Source of the DNA: RGIG9041 sp045593905
GTDB taxonomy: Bacteria; Bacillota; Clostridia; Oscillospirales; QAKW01
Direction: 5' to 3'
Assembly (NCBI GenBank): GCA_045593905.1
Contig: JAZNXL010000015.1
Span: 6,336-70,335 of the forward strand
DNA: 64,000 nucleotides
Shown here: positions 25,172 to 34,416 of the stretch, in pieces
How the letters are laid out: each line of letters starts with the position of its first letter
Numbering within the stretch: the stretch's first letter is position 1
The notes under the pieces: model-generated
Told to the model about the DNA's origin: nothing
What the model saw: only the letters and a program-made list of their open reading frames with translations
Databases searched by the model: none
Translations under genes and position numbers: made by a program

Positions 25172-26134
25172 ATGAATTTTCCACTTGGTGATAAGCCTTT
25201 AAAAATAGGCATACTCGGTTTTACCGAGGGCAACGGACACCCGTATTCGTGGAGTGCGATGTTCAATAACTACAACAAAGACGAAATGGAAAGCTGCGGC
25301 TTTCCGGTAATTCCGCGCTATCTTGAAAAGCAACCTGAACATACCTTTGGTATTGAAGGCGCAAAAATAACCTGTGTTTGCTGCACAGGCTTTAAGGGCA
25401 GGGAAGAGGCCGAGCATATTGCACGCGCGGCTAATATTCCTACAGTATATGATGACCCTACACAAATGATTGGCAATGTTGATGCCGTTATTGTTGCTAC
25501 CGATGACGGTAACGAGCACGTAGAGCGTTGCCGCCCGTTTGTTGAAGCGGGAATTCCTATGTTTATTGACAAACCGCTTGTCAACACCGAACAAGATTTG
25601 CAAACCTTTGTTAAATGGCGCAAAGAGGGCGCAAAGTTTATTTCGTCGTCTTGTATGCGCTATGCAAAAGAGTATGAAATCTTTTATGATAACCACTATG
25701 AACTCGGCGAGCTTATGTATATATTGTCGCCAATGGCAAAAAAATACGAGCACTATGGTATCCACGCGCTCGAGGCAATGTATCCGCTTTTAAAAGAGGG
25801 CTTTGTGTCGGTGCGCAACACAGGTACTGTTGAGCGTTCAATTGTTCATATCAAGCACAAAAGCGGCTGTAATGTAAACGTTGTTTTGGGTGTTGGTATG
25901 GCAGGTGCCGGTATGACTGTTATCGGCTCGCTCGACTCACGCTATCTTCGGGTAGGCGACTCGTATTACGCATTTAAAAAGCAACTCGATGTGTTTGTAA
26001 AATGGCTTAGAACAGGCATAGAGCCGTTCCCGTTCAGTCAAACGGTTGAGCTTATGAAGCTTGTTATAGGCGGTCTTCGTTCTCGTGAAGAGGGCGGCCG
26101 CGAGGTATTCCTCGACGAAATTAAAGCAGAATAA
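25172..26134 (+). CDS. Gfo/Idh/MocA family oxidoreductase
   Basis: A 320-aa NAD(P)-dependent sugar oxidoreductase. The Rossmann segment is at the N-terminus (KIGILGFTEGNGHPYSW, an unusual nucleotide loop), followed by VDAVIVATDDGNEHVE and the family signature IPMFIDKPLVNT, which contains the catalytic Lys. The C-terminal substrate domain carries YEHYGIHALEAMYPLL, with the likely catalytic His. It ends the aldolase cassette at a bidirectional terminator. In some gut bacteria a member of this family acts on 2,7-anhydro-sialic acid, but no such specificity can be read here. Confidence 0.88.
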   Translation: MNFPLGDKPLKIGILGFTEGNGHPYSWSAMFNNYNKDEMESCGFPVIPRYLEKQPEHTFGIEGAKITCVCCTGFKGREEAEHIARAANIPTVYDDPTQMIGNVDAVIVATDDGNEHVERCRPFVEAGIPMFIDKPLVNTEQDLQTFVKWRKEGAKFISSSCMRYAKEYEIFYDNHYELGELMYILSPMAKKYEHYGIHALEAMYPLLKEGFVSVRNTGTVERSIVHIKHKSGCNVNVVLGVGMAGAGMTVIGSLDSRYLRVGDSYYAFKKQLDVFVKWLRTGIEPFPFSQTVELMKLVIGGLRSREEGGREVFLDEIKAE

Positions 26135-26141
26135 AATAAAA

Positions 26142-26171
26142 AAAAGAGGCTCTCGGTCGAGAGCCTCTTTT
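26142..26171. terminator. Strong bidirectional terminator
   Basis: AGAGGCTCTCG and CGAGAGCCTCT form a perfect inverted repeat around a tiny loop, with A- and T-runs outside. It separates the aldolase/oxidoreductase genes from the convergent P-loop gene. Confidence 0.93.
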
Positions 26172-26177
26172 AATTTG

Positions 26178-26579
26178 TTATATGTATTTTGTTACAGATT
26201 CGGGAGCGGTTTTTTCGTCAGCCGAAACAAGAACAACAACTTTTGCTTCGCCTGCAATGTTGTCAATGTCAGCAAGTGCCTGACCGAATTTTTCAAGGTC
26301 GTTGCCGGTGATTTTAAGAGCACCGTCAACAAAAATTGAAGAAATGTCGTAGTTGCTTGCAAACAAGCCTTTGATAAAGCCTGCAAATGCATCAAAACCG
26401 CTTATATTATAATCTTTAGTATTGATAAGACGAACCTGTGAGGAAATATCGTACTTTAAACCTTCGCCGTATTCGAGGCAAACAACGTTACCTTTTTCGG
26501 TTTTAGCAGCTTCGTTTACCATTTCGATAAGCTTTTTGGTTTTTCCTGTACCCTTTGTTCCGATAATCGCTTTAATCAT
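26178..26579 (-). CDS. Small P-loop protein of unknown function
   Basis: A 133-aa protein with an N-terminal Walker A-like motif (IIGTKGTGKTKKL, residues 5-17) and a hydrophobic beta strand ending in Asp (ISSIFVDGAL) that could serve as Walker B. Similar small proteins in Clostridia are sometimes labelled PilT-like, without pilus genes nearby. GAGGAG precedes the ATG. It lies downstream of pgi on the same strand, with two small hairpins in between (26580-26653). Nucleotide binding is likely; the role is not known. Confidence 0.7.
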   Translation of the reverse strand: MIKAIIGTKGTGKTKKLIEMVNEAAKTEKGNVVCLEYGEGLKYDISSQVRLINTKDYNISGFDAFAGFIKGLFASNYDISSIFVDGALKITGNDLEKFGQALADIDNIAGEAKVVVLVSADEKTAPESVTKYI

Positions 26580-26653
26580 ATTAAATCTCCTCTCGCTGCT
26601 TTTTGCAGCCTTTTATTTTTTACAGCAACCACAGTTGCCGCTTAGTTACTTTT

Positions 26654-27988
26654 TTATATTTCGGCAATCTTTTTGTTTATTGCCTCGGTTTCTTTTTCGT
26701 AACCGGGTTTGCCTAAAAGTGCAAACATATTCTTTTTGTATGCTTCAACACCGGGTTGGTCAAACGGGTTAACACCAAGAAGGTAACCCGAGATTGCGCA
26801 AGCCTTTTCGAAGAAGTATACAAGATAGCCAAAGCTATATTCGTCGTAGCCGTCAAACTCGATAATAATGTTTGGAACGCCGCCGTCGTTATGTGCAAGA
26901 ACAGTGCCTAAAAACGCGTTGTCGTTAACGTAGCTTACAGTTTTGCCTGCAAGGAAGTTAAGCCCGTCAAGGTCGCCTTCAACTTCGCCGATTGTAATGT
27001 CGCGTTTAACGGTTTTTGCTTTTAATACTGTTTCGAACATTGTGCGTGTGCCGTCTTGAACAAACTGACCAAGTGAGTGAAGGTCGGTTGAAAAGTTCGC
27101 TGAAGCAGGGAATATACCCTTGCCGTCTTTGCCTTCGCTCTCGCCGAAAAGCTGTTTATACCACTCGCCAAAGTATACTGCGCAGGGGTCGTAGGTTATG
27201 AACATTTCGGTTGCTCTGTTTTTTCTTAAGAGTATGTTTCTGTCGATTGCGTATTTGTAGCACTCGTTTTCGTCGGTTAAAAAGTCGCATCTTGCAACGT
27301 TTGCACCGCGCATCATTTCGTCAATATCAGCGCCTGAAACGGCAATTGGTAAAAGACCTACTGCGGTAAGCACCGAGAATCTGCCGCCAACGTCGTCGGG
27401 TACAACGAATGTTTCGTAGCCCTGTTCGGTTGCGAGTGCTTTGAGTGTACCGCGTGATTTGTCGGTTGTTACAAAAATGTGGTCTTTAGCGCCATCAACG
27501 CCGTATTTTTGTTCGGCAAGTTCTTTGAAAAGTCTAAACGCTATAGCAGGCTCTGTTGTTGTGCCTGATTTAGAGATAACGTTTATTGAAAAGTCTTTTG
27601 CTTTACAAATATCTAAAATCTCGCTTAAATATGTTGCGCTTATGTTGTTGCCTGCAAAATAAATTTCGGGTGTGTCTTTTGCAAGGTTGTTATAAAGTGT
27701 TGAGTGAACAAACTCAATGGCTGCTCTTGCGCCAAGGTATGAACCGCCAATGCCAATTACAACAAGCACTTGTGAGTTGCCCTGAATTTTTTTAGCAGCA
27801 GCTTTAATACGCGCAAACTCTTCTTTGTCATAGTTTAAAGGAAGGTCGAGCCAACCTAAAAAATCGTTACCTTGTGCTTTTTTTGAGTGGAGCATATTGT
27901 GCGCCACTTCAACGTAAGGCTTAAGGTAATCACGCTCGTGTTGACTTACAAAACCGTTCAAATATTTTTCGTTAACAAATATAGACAT
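26654..27988 (-). CDS. pgi: Glucose-6-phosphate isomerase
   Basis: Interconverts glucose-6-phosphate and fructose-6-phosphate in glycolysis. The 444-aa protein has VVIGIGGSYLGARAAI, the phosphate-binding VISKSGTTTEPAIAFR, GVGGRFSVLTAVGLLP-type segments, and the C-terminal NPFDQPGVEAYKKNMFALL. The ATG at 27988 follows AAAGGAGC and begins the typical MSIF; an upstream in-frame ATG at 28054 would add 22 residues and lacks a good SD. It has its own promoter between the dacF stop and the start. It would receive F6P from the ManA half encoded near 54 kb. Confidence 0.96.
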   Translation of the reverse strand: MSIFVNEKYLNGFVSQHERDYLKPYVEVAHNMLHSKKAQGNDFLGWLDLPLNYDKEEFARIKAAAKKIQGNSQVLVVIGIGGSYLGARAAIEFVHSTLYNNLAKDTPEIYFAGNNISATYLSEILDICKAKDFSINVISKSGTTTEPAIAFRLFKELAEQKYGVDGAKDHIFVTTDKSRGTLKALATEQGYETFVVPDDVGGRFSVLTAVGLLPIAVSGADIDEMMRGANVARCDFLTDENECYKYAIDRNILLRKNRATEMFITYDPCAVYFGEWYKQLFGESEGKDGKGIFPASANFSTDLHSLGQFVQDGTRTMFETVLKAKTVKRDITIGEVEGDLDGLNFLAGKTVSYVNDNAFLGTVLAHNDGGVPNIIIEFDGYDEYSFGYLVYFFEKACAISGYLLGVNPFDQPGVEAYKKNMFALLGKPGYEKETEAINKKIAEI

Positions 27989-28015
27989 ATTGAAGCTCCT
28001 TTCCTTCTTAAATGT

Positions 28016-28044
28016 ATGATACCATAAAAAAATAGTGTATTCAA
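28016..28044 (-). promoter_or_regulatory. Probable pgi promoter
   Basis: TTGAAT (28044-28039), 17-bp spacer, TATCAT (28021-28016) on the minus strand, 28 bp upstream of the pgi start. Confidence 0.55.
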
Positions 28045-28046
28045 GA

Positions 28047-29177
28047 CTAAACAATTAAAAAATGGTAAAGTATTTTTGAAAAAACGTCAAAAACCCCGGC
28101 TTTTTTTACTGATTTATTGCAAACAATGTCGGTTTTTGCAATTTCTTTGCCGTCAATTTTAATTTTCACCTCGCCAAGCTTTTGTCCTTTTTCTACCGGT
28201 GCCAGAACATCGCGGCACAGTTCAATCTCATACTCGGCGTTTGCTTTTTTGCCTTTTTCTACGAGTACACTTATATCGCCTTTTATAATAGGCGAGATTT
28301 TGCTTGTTTTACCCTTTATTACTTCAACCTTATCAAGCTTTGGTATGTCGGGTGTAAAAAGTTCGTATTTTGAAAACCCGTAGTTTAGCATTGCCTTTGC
28401 ATCGGCATTTCGCGAGTCGCTTGTTTTTGCCGCCATTACAACAGCAATAAGCTCCATACCGTTTTGTTCAGCAGTTGCCGATATACAATACCCCGAAGCT
28501 GATGTATAGCCTGTTTTTAAGCCTGTTGCACTGTCGTAAAACCTTATTAATTTATTGGTGTTTGTTAGACCGAACTGACCGTCTCGTATGCTATCCATCC
28601 ATATCCCTGTATACTTTTTAATGTCACTATGCTTTAAAAGCTCCTGCGACATTATTGATATATCGCGGGCGGTTGTTAAATGCCCATCGGCATCAAGACC
28701 TGTGCAGTTCTTAAATTCGGTATTGTTCATACCAAGCTCTTTTGCCCGCTTGTTCATTTTATCAACAAACGCCTCGCAGCTGCCCTCACAAAACTCTGCC
28801 ATGGCTACACAGCAGTCGTTTGCACTTACAACCGCAATACACTTTATCATCTCGTCAACAGTGAATTTTTCGCCCTCTTTAAGATATACCTGAGAGCCGC
28901 CCATTGACGTTGCGTGCGCTGATACTGTTACAATATCTTTATATCCGAATTTACCGTCTTCAATTGCTTCCATAATTAATAAAAGAGTCATAATTTTTGT
29001 AACTGATGCAGGCCGCATTTGTTGGTCGGCGTCTTTTTCAAAAATAACCTTACCGCTCGTCTTTTCTATTAATATGGCTGAAGGCGCTTGTATCTCAAAC
29101 TCCGACTTGGCAGTTGCAAATACGCTTATGTTTAGCATTACCAAAATCATGAACAAAAAACTTATTGTTTTTTTCAT
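28047..29177 (-). CDS. dacF: D-alanyl-D-alanine carboxypeptidase (PBP5/DacF type)
   Basis: Trims the terminal D-Ala of peptidoglycan stem peptides. The 376-aa S11 peptidase has a cleavable signal peptide and the three penicillin-binding motifs: SxxK in PASVTKIMTLLL, SxN in VVSANDCC, and KTG in GLKTGYTSASGY. A C-terminal beta domain follows; the terminal hydrophobic tail (ILYHFLIV) may anchor it to the membrane. AAAGGAG precedes the ATG. The symbol reflects similarity to the sporulation-type DacF group, but other PBP5 paralogues cannot be excluded. Confidence 0.9.
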   Translation of the reverse strand: MKKTISFLFMILVMLNISVFATAKSEFEIQAPSAILIEKTSGKVIFEKDADQQMRPASVTKIMTLLLIMEAIEDGKFGYKDIVTVSAHATSMGGSQVYLKEGEKFTVDEMIKCIAVVSANDCCVAMAEFCEGSCEAFVDKMNKRAKELGMNNTEFKNCTGLDADGHLTTARDISIMSQELLKHSDIKKYTGIWMDSIRDGQFGLTNTNKLIRFYDSATGLKTGYTSASGYCISATAEQNGMELIAVVMAAKTSDSRNADAKAMLNYGFSKYELFTPDIPKLDKVEVIKGKTSKISPIIKGDISVLVEKGKKANAEYEIELCRDVLAPVEKGQKLGEVKIKIDGKEIAKTDIVCNKSVKKAGVFDVFSKILYHFLIV

Positions 29178-29253
29178 ATTGTTACTCCTTTCTTGTACTA
29201 TATATGTGACCTGATAATAGCAATGCTAAAAAACCGCATTTTGTGGTATATAT

Positions 29254-29296
29254 ACAACATAAAGTTGTGCCTTTTTGCAATGTATGATGTTATAAT
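29254..29296 (+). promoter_or_regulatory. Promoter and inverted repeat upstream of the large SLH protein
   Basis: Extended -10 TGT-TATAAT (29288-29296). Just upstream, ACAAC (29254-29258) and GTTGT (29264-29268) form a short inverted repeat that could be a regulator site. A TTGTGC at 29265 is 20 bp from the -10 and is a poor -35. Confidence 0.5.
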
Positions 29297-29351
29297 AATT
29301 TTGTATAATTATATATTATATAAATAGCTTATTCCAGAGAGGTAGAAAATT

Positions 29352-32300
29352 ATGAATCAAACAACAAAGCGTATTTTATCGTTAGTCCTTTCGCTTGTTG
29401 TAATGTTGTCAGTAGTTAGTGTTTATACATTTGCTGCCAACAATTACACCCCGGACGAAGAATATTACAACAACGTTATCAGCGACTCATTTGTTGTAAA
29501 TCCCGCGTGGGAAGGGTTAGAAAAGGGTGACCCTGTAACATTTGAATTTGCAGGTAAAACCTATACCGAAAACTTTGACCCTACAACACGTTTTAGTACA
29601 ATTCAGGCTGCGGTTGATGCTGCTAAATTGATTGGCGAAAATTACAGTCCTGTAATTGCTCTTTTGCCGGGCTTTTACAACGACCCTGCCGAAATCAGCG
29701 CAGACGTTACATTCGTAGGCCCCAACGGCGGTGTTAACCCTGTTGTTAAATCAAACCAACCGAATCAGGCTTGGAGCAAAAGCGAAAGATATGACGAAGC
29801 AAAGCTTAACGCTGCAATTGTTATTAATACCGACTACAGAAAAAACGTTGAGGTTGTTTTTGACGGCGTTACAATGTATCACAAATTTGCTTATATCGAC
29901 GCTCGTACAATGGTAGCTGAGTCAAACGTTATAGTTAAAAACACCGTTATTGACGGTGCGGGTAGTGCTAACTACCTTGACTATTCAGCATCATCGGTGT
30001 TCTTTTTTGGTAACTCAAGAAACATTACCGCATCGGTTGAGGTTTGCGATACATATATCGAAAACATGGCTTCATCAAGTGTTTTTAGCGGCCGTGTTAC
30101 AAACATTAACGTTCACGATATTTGCTTTACCACCAGCAAGGCAGGTTTGTTAAGCTCTACCGACGGTCAAACCGATATTAACCCGAACTATGTTGTTAAA
30201 GATTCTATGTTCTGCAATAACAACGCAACAGGCGGTGTTATTTCGGTTAACTATTCAACTACCGATACAAACTTAAGAACTTCAACCTCGCTCGAAATTT
30301 ATAATTGCTCTTTCCTCGATGGCACATATACTGATTTTAACGAATTAGCCGAAGCTTCACCAATCAACATTACATTGGTTGGACCTAAAAACAACGTAAA
30401 CATTCACGACAACTTTTTTAAAGGCAAAAGTAATTACGAGGCATCGGCAGTAGCTTTCCAATACGCATCAAAAGCTCTTTCTGACGAGATGAAAGACAAC
30501 ATAAAGGTTAACAACAATAAGTTCTGCGGCTTTGTTAACCTGCCCGATACAGAGGGTGTTAACATTCTTACCTCGCTTGATTTCACAGGCAACTATTTTG
30601 CTAACTCGTACGAAAACCAAAAAGACCCTGTATTCAAGTATCCCAAGAGTGCTGTAAACCTTAAACTCGACTACTTTTATGTAGACAGTGAATTAAAGCA
30701 CAAAAGCTCTGACTTTTATATGACTGATTTTGGCGTAAGCGGCGCTCGCATTGACAACTTAAAAAGAGAAGTTTATGCAGTTGTTGATTTTACTCAAAAA
30801 ATTAATGTAAATATAAAAACAAACAACAATAAAACAACATTTAAGTTATATTCAGACCCCGATTGCACACAAGAGGTTACAGTAGTTGACCCAACAACCT
30901 TTGGCGTTACCGGTCAAAAAGTGTACTACGCACAGTCTTCTTCAATTCTCTACCCCTCATACAAATATAAATACACAGTTTACCTTTCTACAAGTGACCC
31001 CGCGCAAGCAATTAAGTTTGATAAACCTTCAACATATTTTGTATCAGAACAAGTTGCTTCGTACTCAAACGGTTCAGTTTACTACGCTGAGTGGGACGGC
31101 ATTTCATATTCGTTTATTGTAGGTGAAAATGCTTTTGCCGACACAGCAGATATTTTTGCCCGTAACGATGCTTGTCCTACAATCTTGTTTTCTCCAGGCG
31201 AGTATACAAAAAACATTTATGTTACAAAATCAGCGATTATCCTTGGTCAAAAACATGGCATAAACCCCAATGTAACAGACTTTGTTAACTACGATAAGCC
31301 GTGGTCAATTAATCCCGAAAGAAGTCAGGCAGACCAAGAAACAATTCTTAAAAACGCAACAATCGTATTTATGCCCCAAACCACAGGCGCAATATTAGAG
31401 GTTGACGGTATTACACTTGGCACATTCTCGGCAATTGACGACAGAAACTCGCTCGAGAACTTTTCAACAACACTTATCGTAAGCAACGTTATTATAGACG
31501 AGGCAGGTAATGCTTCTTATCAGGTACCCGGCAGTACATCAGTTACTGCTCCTGCAACAATTATTAACTGCGCACCTTCTGCAGGCAAAGACGCATCTAC
31601 AAACCACAAAACAGGCCGTTTCACAAACATTCGCATGGTTGGTCAAAAAGGACAGCCGCTCTTTGATATGATTGCTGAAAACGCAATTTTCGATGGTATT
31701 TATGCAGAAGCAAACAATTCGAAATTGTTCAGAATGGAGATTACATCTCCTATGAAGCAGAATATGCACTTTGAAATAAGAAACTCGTTCTTTATCAATA
31801 ACACGATTAGTTCCAGTGACTATTACTTTATCGTAAATCACAACATTGCTCGAAGCGCTGAACGAGAGTACAGTGCGTTTGTTCTTAAAAACAATGTGTT
31901 CTTTGGCAATACCACATCAAAATGGGGTATTTTTGGTGTAAGATATGGCTCTGCGCAAGATATTTGCGATTTTTCAAACAATATTTTTGCTTCGAGCGTT
32001 GCTGTATCGCTCTCTCCCGGTTCTGTAGGCTGGTTTATAGGTGCTGTTGGTAACGGCCCTGTTCTTAACAATCAGGATATTGTTGACCAGGATAACATCA
32101 TTATTAAGTACAACAGATTTTTAGGTACACTCGGTCCGTCAGCCTTTACCTTCCCCAGTATGCTTGCTACCAACGAAAAATCAAGATATGATGTTTCGTA
32201 CAACTACTTTAGTAATTCGCTCGCAAGAGGCGATGATGGCGGTGCACCCAAAACTGCAGACGCTATTCGTCACAAATGCGACGTTTACTTTAGTGACTGG

Positions 32301-34382
32301 GATATGAAACAGCCTTCTGTTGTAACAGAAGAATACAACAAGGCTCTTGGTTATGCTATTAACGCCCCCGGTATCTTAAATGGTAAAACTTATACCGACA
32401 ATGTGTCGGCACTAACCGAAACTTACGACTTTGATATTGAGTTAACAACACCCCAGGCTTCGTATGGTGTATACAGTGACGCTGCTTGCACAAACAAGCT
32501 TGCATACCCTGTACAGTTAGCGGGCGGACAAAATGTGTTCTATATCAGGTTTGAGTCTTTCGACAAGAGCGTTACTGATACAATCACAGCAACAATCACA
32601 AAACCCCAATCAACACAGACTGCAGGACTTACAGCTTTTGGCACTGCTAAAATAGATGGAAACAACATTTTTGCCGTTGTTCCTGTTGGCACAACAACCT
32701 ATGCTATCCCAAGTGCAAATGTTCCTGTTCAGGTTTATAACGACTCGGGTTGTACATTGCCGTTTACAAGCTCGGTTATTACAGGTATTACAACAACACC
32801 TATCGTTAAGTATGTTAAAGCAAACGGTGTAAAATACACACTCACAGTTTTGCAGGCAGTAAACGACCAGGCTGAACTTATTTCGGTTGGCGGCGGTCAA
32901 AGAGTATCTGATACCGAGTTTAAGGTTGATATACTTTCGTCTTGGTTTATGATTGAGCCTGTTTACTCAAGCGCTGCATCAATAAAAGTAACTGTTAATT
33001 CACAAGAGATTGCTCCAAATGAAGACGGTTATTACTATATTCAAAATATAGCGACCTCAAAAACTGCAGTTATTACAGTTACTGCCGAGAACGGCAACAA
33101 AAAAACATACACTGTTAATATTATAAGAGGTGCATCAACAAGCAAGGTTGTCAGCATATTCAATATGACTCCTAACGGCTCTGATAACGTGCGTTTTGAC
33201 ACAATCATAAGTGATGCTATATTTAAGGTTGAACCCACCTTAGAGGGTATAGGCGCTACCTATCAGGTATATAGCGATAAAGCATGTACTCAACCTGTAA
33301 TTGACAACATTGCTATTCTTTCAGCTCGTGAAACAACCCTGTACTTAAAAGTTGTTTCGGCTGATAAAACCTCAACAAATTTGGTTACACTCAACATTAC
33401 TTGTACACGTTTTCCAAAGTTTGATAAGGTTGAAGAACAAAAATACAATTGGTCAATAGAAGGCGCTACTCTTGTTCCCGGTACAACTGACTGTTATACA
33501 GTAGTTGCTAACGAAACAAACTCTAATGCCAAAAACTTTAAGCTTGTTGTAAATTTGGAAGGCAAAAAATACAAAAAGAGCTATTTTGAAATACTTGCCG
33601 TAGAGGGTGGCGAGCGTGTTGGTGAAACAACAACTGTAAACAACAAAGCTGCTGTGCCGCTCAATGGCAGAAATACACGTTATTTTGTCAGATTATATAT
33701 TTGCGAGGGCGAGGAGTCTGTTGCTTCTATAAAAAGTTATCTTACCATCGTTAGACCTCAGGCTGCTGTTACATACGCCGATGCTGCAGCTACTGCTGAT
33801 TGGGCAAAACCGTATGTAGATTACCTTAACAATAACGGCTTTGCATATTTTGTAGGCGATAGCAACAAAAACTTTAACGCAAACACAGGCATCTCAAGAT
33901 TTGAGGTTGCAGTTGTTGTTTGTAAAATGCTTGGTATTAATGTTAACTACACAAAAACAGGTACCGTTCCGTTTACCGACGAAATTCCTGAGTGGGCATC
34001 ACCTTACGTAAAGGCTTGCTTTAAGCTTGGAATTATGTCAGGTAAATCTGAAACAAGCTTTGATGGTTACGCTAAAACAACAAGACAAGAATTTGCCCGT
34101 GTAATTACACAAACAATCGCTGTTTCGCAAGGTGACCTTACACCTATTAACGATATTTACTCAACAAACAAAGCGCTTATTGACCTTCTTTATGAAAGAA
34201 TGGGCTTTGCTGATGAGTCTACGGTTGCCGAGTGGGCTAAACCCGGTATCCGTCTTGCCGTTGCACACTACAATGTAATGAGTGGCTCGGCTCAAAACGG
34301 TAAGCTTTATGTTAACCCCACAAACGATATTACTCGTCAAGAGGTTGCAGTACTTATTGCAAAACACGAAGGCGCACAATAA
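29352..34382 (+). CDS. Giant secreted surface protein with SLH domains
   Basis: A 1,676-aa exported protein: signal peptide (about 1-28), two large modules of beta-helix character, four short beta-sandwich modules and three C-terminal SLH repeats (about 1475-1676) that bind cell-wall polymers. The two large modules carry matching landmarks: LLPGFYN...GPNGGVNP (about 110-128) and FSPGEYT...GQKHGINP (about 617-637), roughly 510 residues apart. The small modules share a YSDxxCT motif (near 499, 1040, 1128 and 1306). It is probably a carbohydrate-binding or S-layer component. No catalytic residues were recognised. An AGAGAGG SD precedes the ATG. Confidence 0.85.
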   Translation: MNQTTKRILSLVLSLVVMLSVVSVYTFAANNYTPDEEYYNNVISDSFVVNPAWEGLEKGDPVTFEFAGKTYTENFDPTTRFSTIQAAVDAAKLIGENYSPVIALLPGFYNDPAEISADVTFVGPNGGVNPVVKSNQPNQAWSKSERYDEAKLNAAIVINTDYRKNVEVVFDGVTMYHKFAYIDARTMVAESNVIVKNTVIDGAGSANYLDYSASSVFFFGNSRNITASVEVCDTYIENMASSSVFSGRVTNINVHDICFTTSKAGLLSSTDGQTDINPNYVVKDSMFCNNNATGGVISVNYSTTDTNLRTSTSLEIYNCSFLDGTYTDFNELAEASPINITLVGPKNNVNIHDNFFKGKSNYEASAVAFQYASKALSDEMKDNIKVNNNKFCGFVNLPDTEGVNILTSLDFTGNYFANSYENQKDPVFKYPKSAVNLKLDYFYVDSELKHKSSDFYMTDFGVSGARIDNLKREVYAVVDFTQKINVNIKTNNNKTTFKLYSDPDCTQEVTVVDPTTFGVTGQKVYYAQSSSILYPSYKYKYTVYLSTSDPAQAIKFDKPSTYFVSEQVASYSNGSVYYAEWDGISYSFIVGENAFADTADIFARNDACPTILFSPGEYTKNIYVTKSAIILGQKHGINPNVTDFVNYDKPWSINPERSQADQETILKNATIVFMPQTTGAILEVDGITLGTFSAIDDRNSLENFSTTLIVSNVIIDEAGNASYQVPGSTSVTAPATIINCAPSAGKDASTNHKTGRFTNIRMVGQKGQPLFDMIAENAIFDGIYAEANNSKLFRMEITSPMKQNMHFEIRNSFFINNTISSSDYYFIVNHNIARSAEREYSAFVLKNNVFFGNTTSKWGIFGVRYGSAQDICDFSNNIFASSVAVSLSPGSVGWFIGAVGNGPVLNNQDIVDQDNIIIKYNRFLGTLGPSAFTFPSMLATNEKSRYDVSYNYFSNSLARGDDGGAPKTADAIRHKCDVYFSDWDMKQPSVVTEEYNKALGYAINAPGILNGKTYTDNVSALTETYDFDIELTTPQASYGVYSDAACTNKLAYPVQLAGGQNVFYIRFESFDKSVTDTITATITKPQSTQTAGLTAFGTAKIDGNNIFAVVPVGTTTYAIPSANVPVQVYNDSGCTLPFTSSVITGITTTPIVKYVKANGVKYTLTVLQAVNDQAELISVGGGQRVSDTEFKVDILSSWFMIEPVYSSAASIKVTVNSQEIAPNEDGYYYIQNIATSKTAVITVTAENGNKKTYTVNIIRGASTSKVVSIFNMTPNGSDNVRFDTIISDAIFKVEPTLEGIGATYQVYSDKACTQPVIDNIAILSARETTLYLKVVSADKTSTNLVTLNITCTRFPKFDKVEEQKYNWSIEGATLVPGTTDCYTVVANETNSNAKNFKLVVNLEGKKYKKSYFEILAVEGGERVGETTTVNNKAAVPLNGRNTRYFVRLYICEGEESVASIKSYLTIVRPQAAVTYADAAATADWAKPYVDYLNNNGFAYFVGDSNKNFNANTGISRFEVAVVVCKMLGINVNYTKTGTVPFTDEIPEWASPYVKACFKLGIMSGKSETSFDGYAKTTRQEFARVITQTIAVSQGDLTPINDIYSTNKALIDLLYERMGFADESTVAEWAKPGIRLAVAHYNVMSGSAQNGKLYVNPTNDITRQEVAVLIAKHEGAQ

Positions 34383-34386
34383 AACA

Positions 34387-34416
34387 AAAGACAGGAACGA
34401 AAGTTCCTGTCTTTTT
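34387..34416. terminator. Bidirectional terminator after the SLH protein
   Basis: AAAAGACAGGAAC (34387-34399) and GTTCCTGTCTTTT (34404-34416) pair perfectly around a GAAA tetraloop, with a T-run beyond. It also ends the U32 peptidase gene on the other strand. Confidence 0.93.

Noticed and set aside
29177..29260. Sporulation sigma F/G promoter for the carboxypeptidase gene
   Set aside because: GCATT and CATATATA occur at roughly suitable spacing but do not match the consensus well enough.
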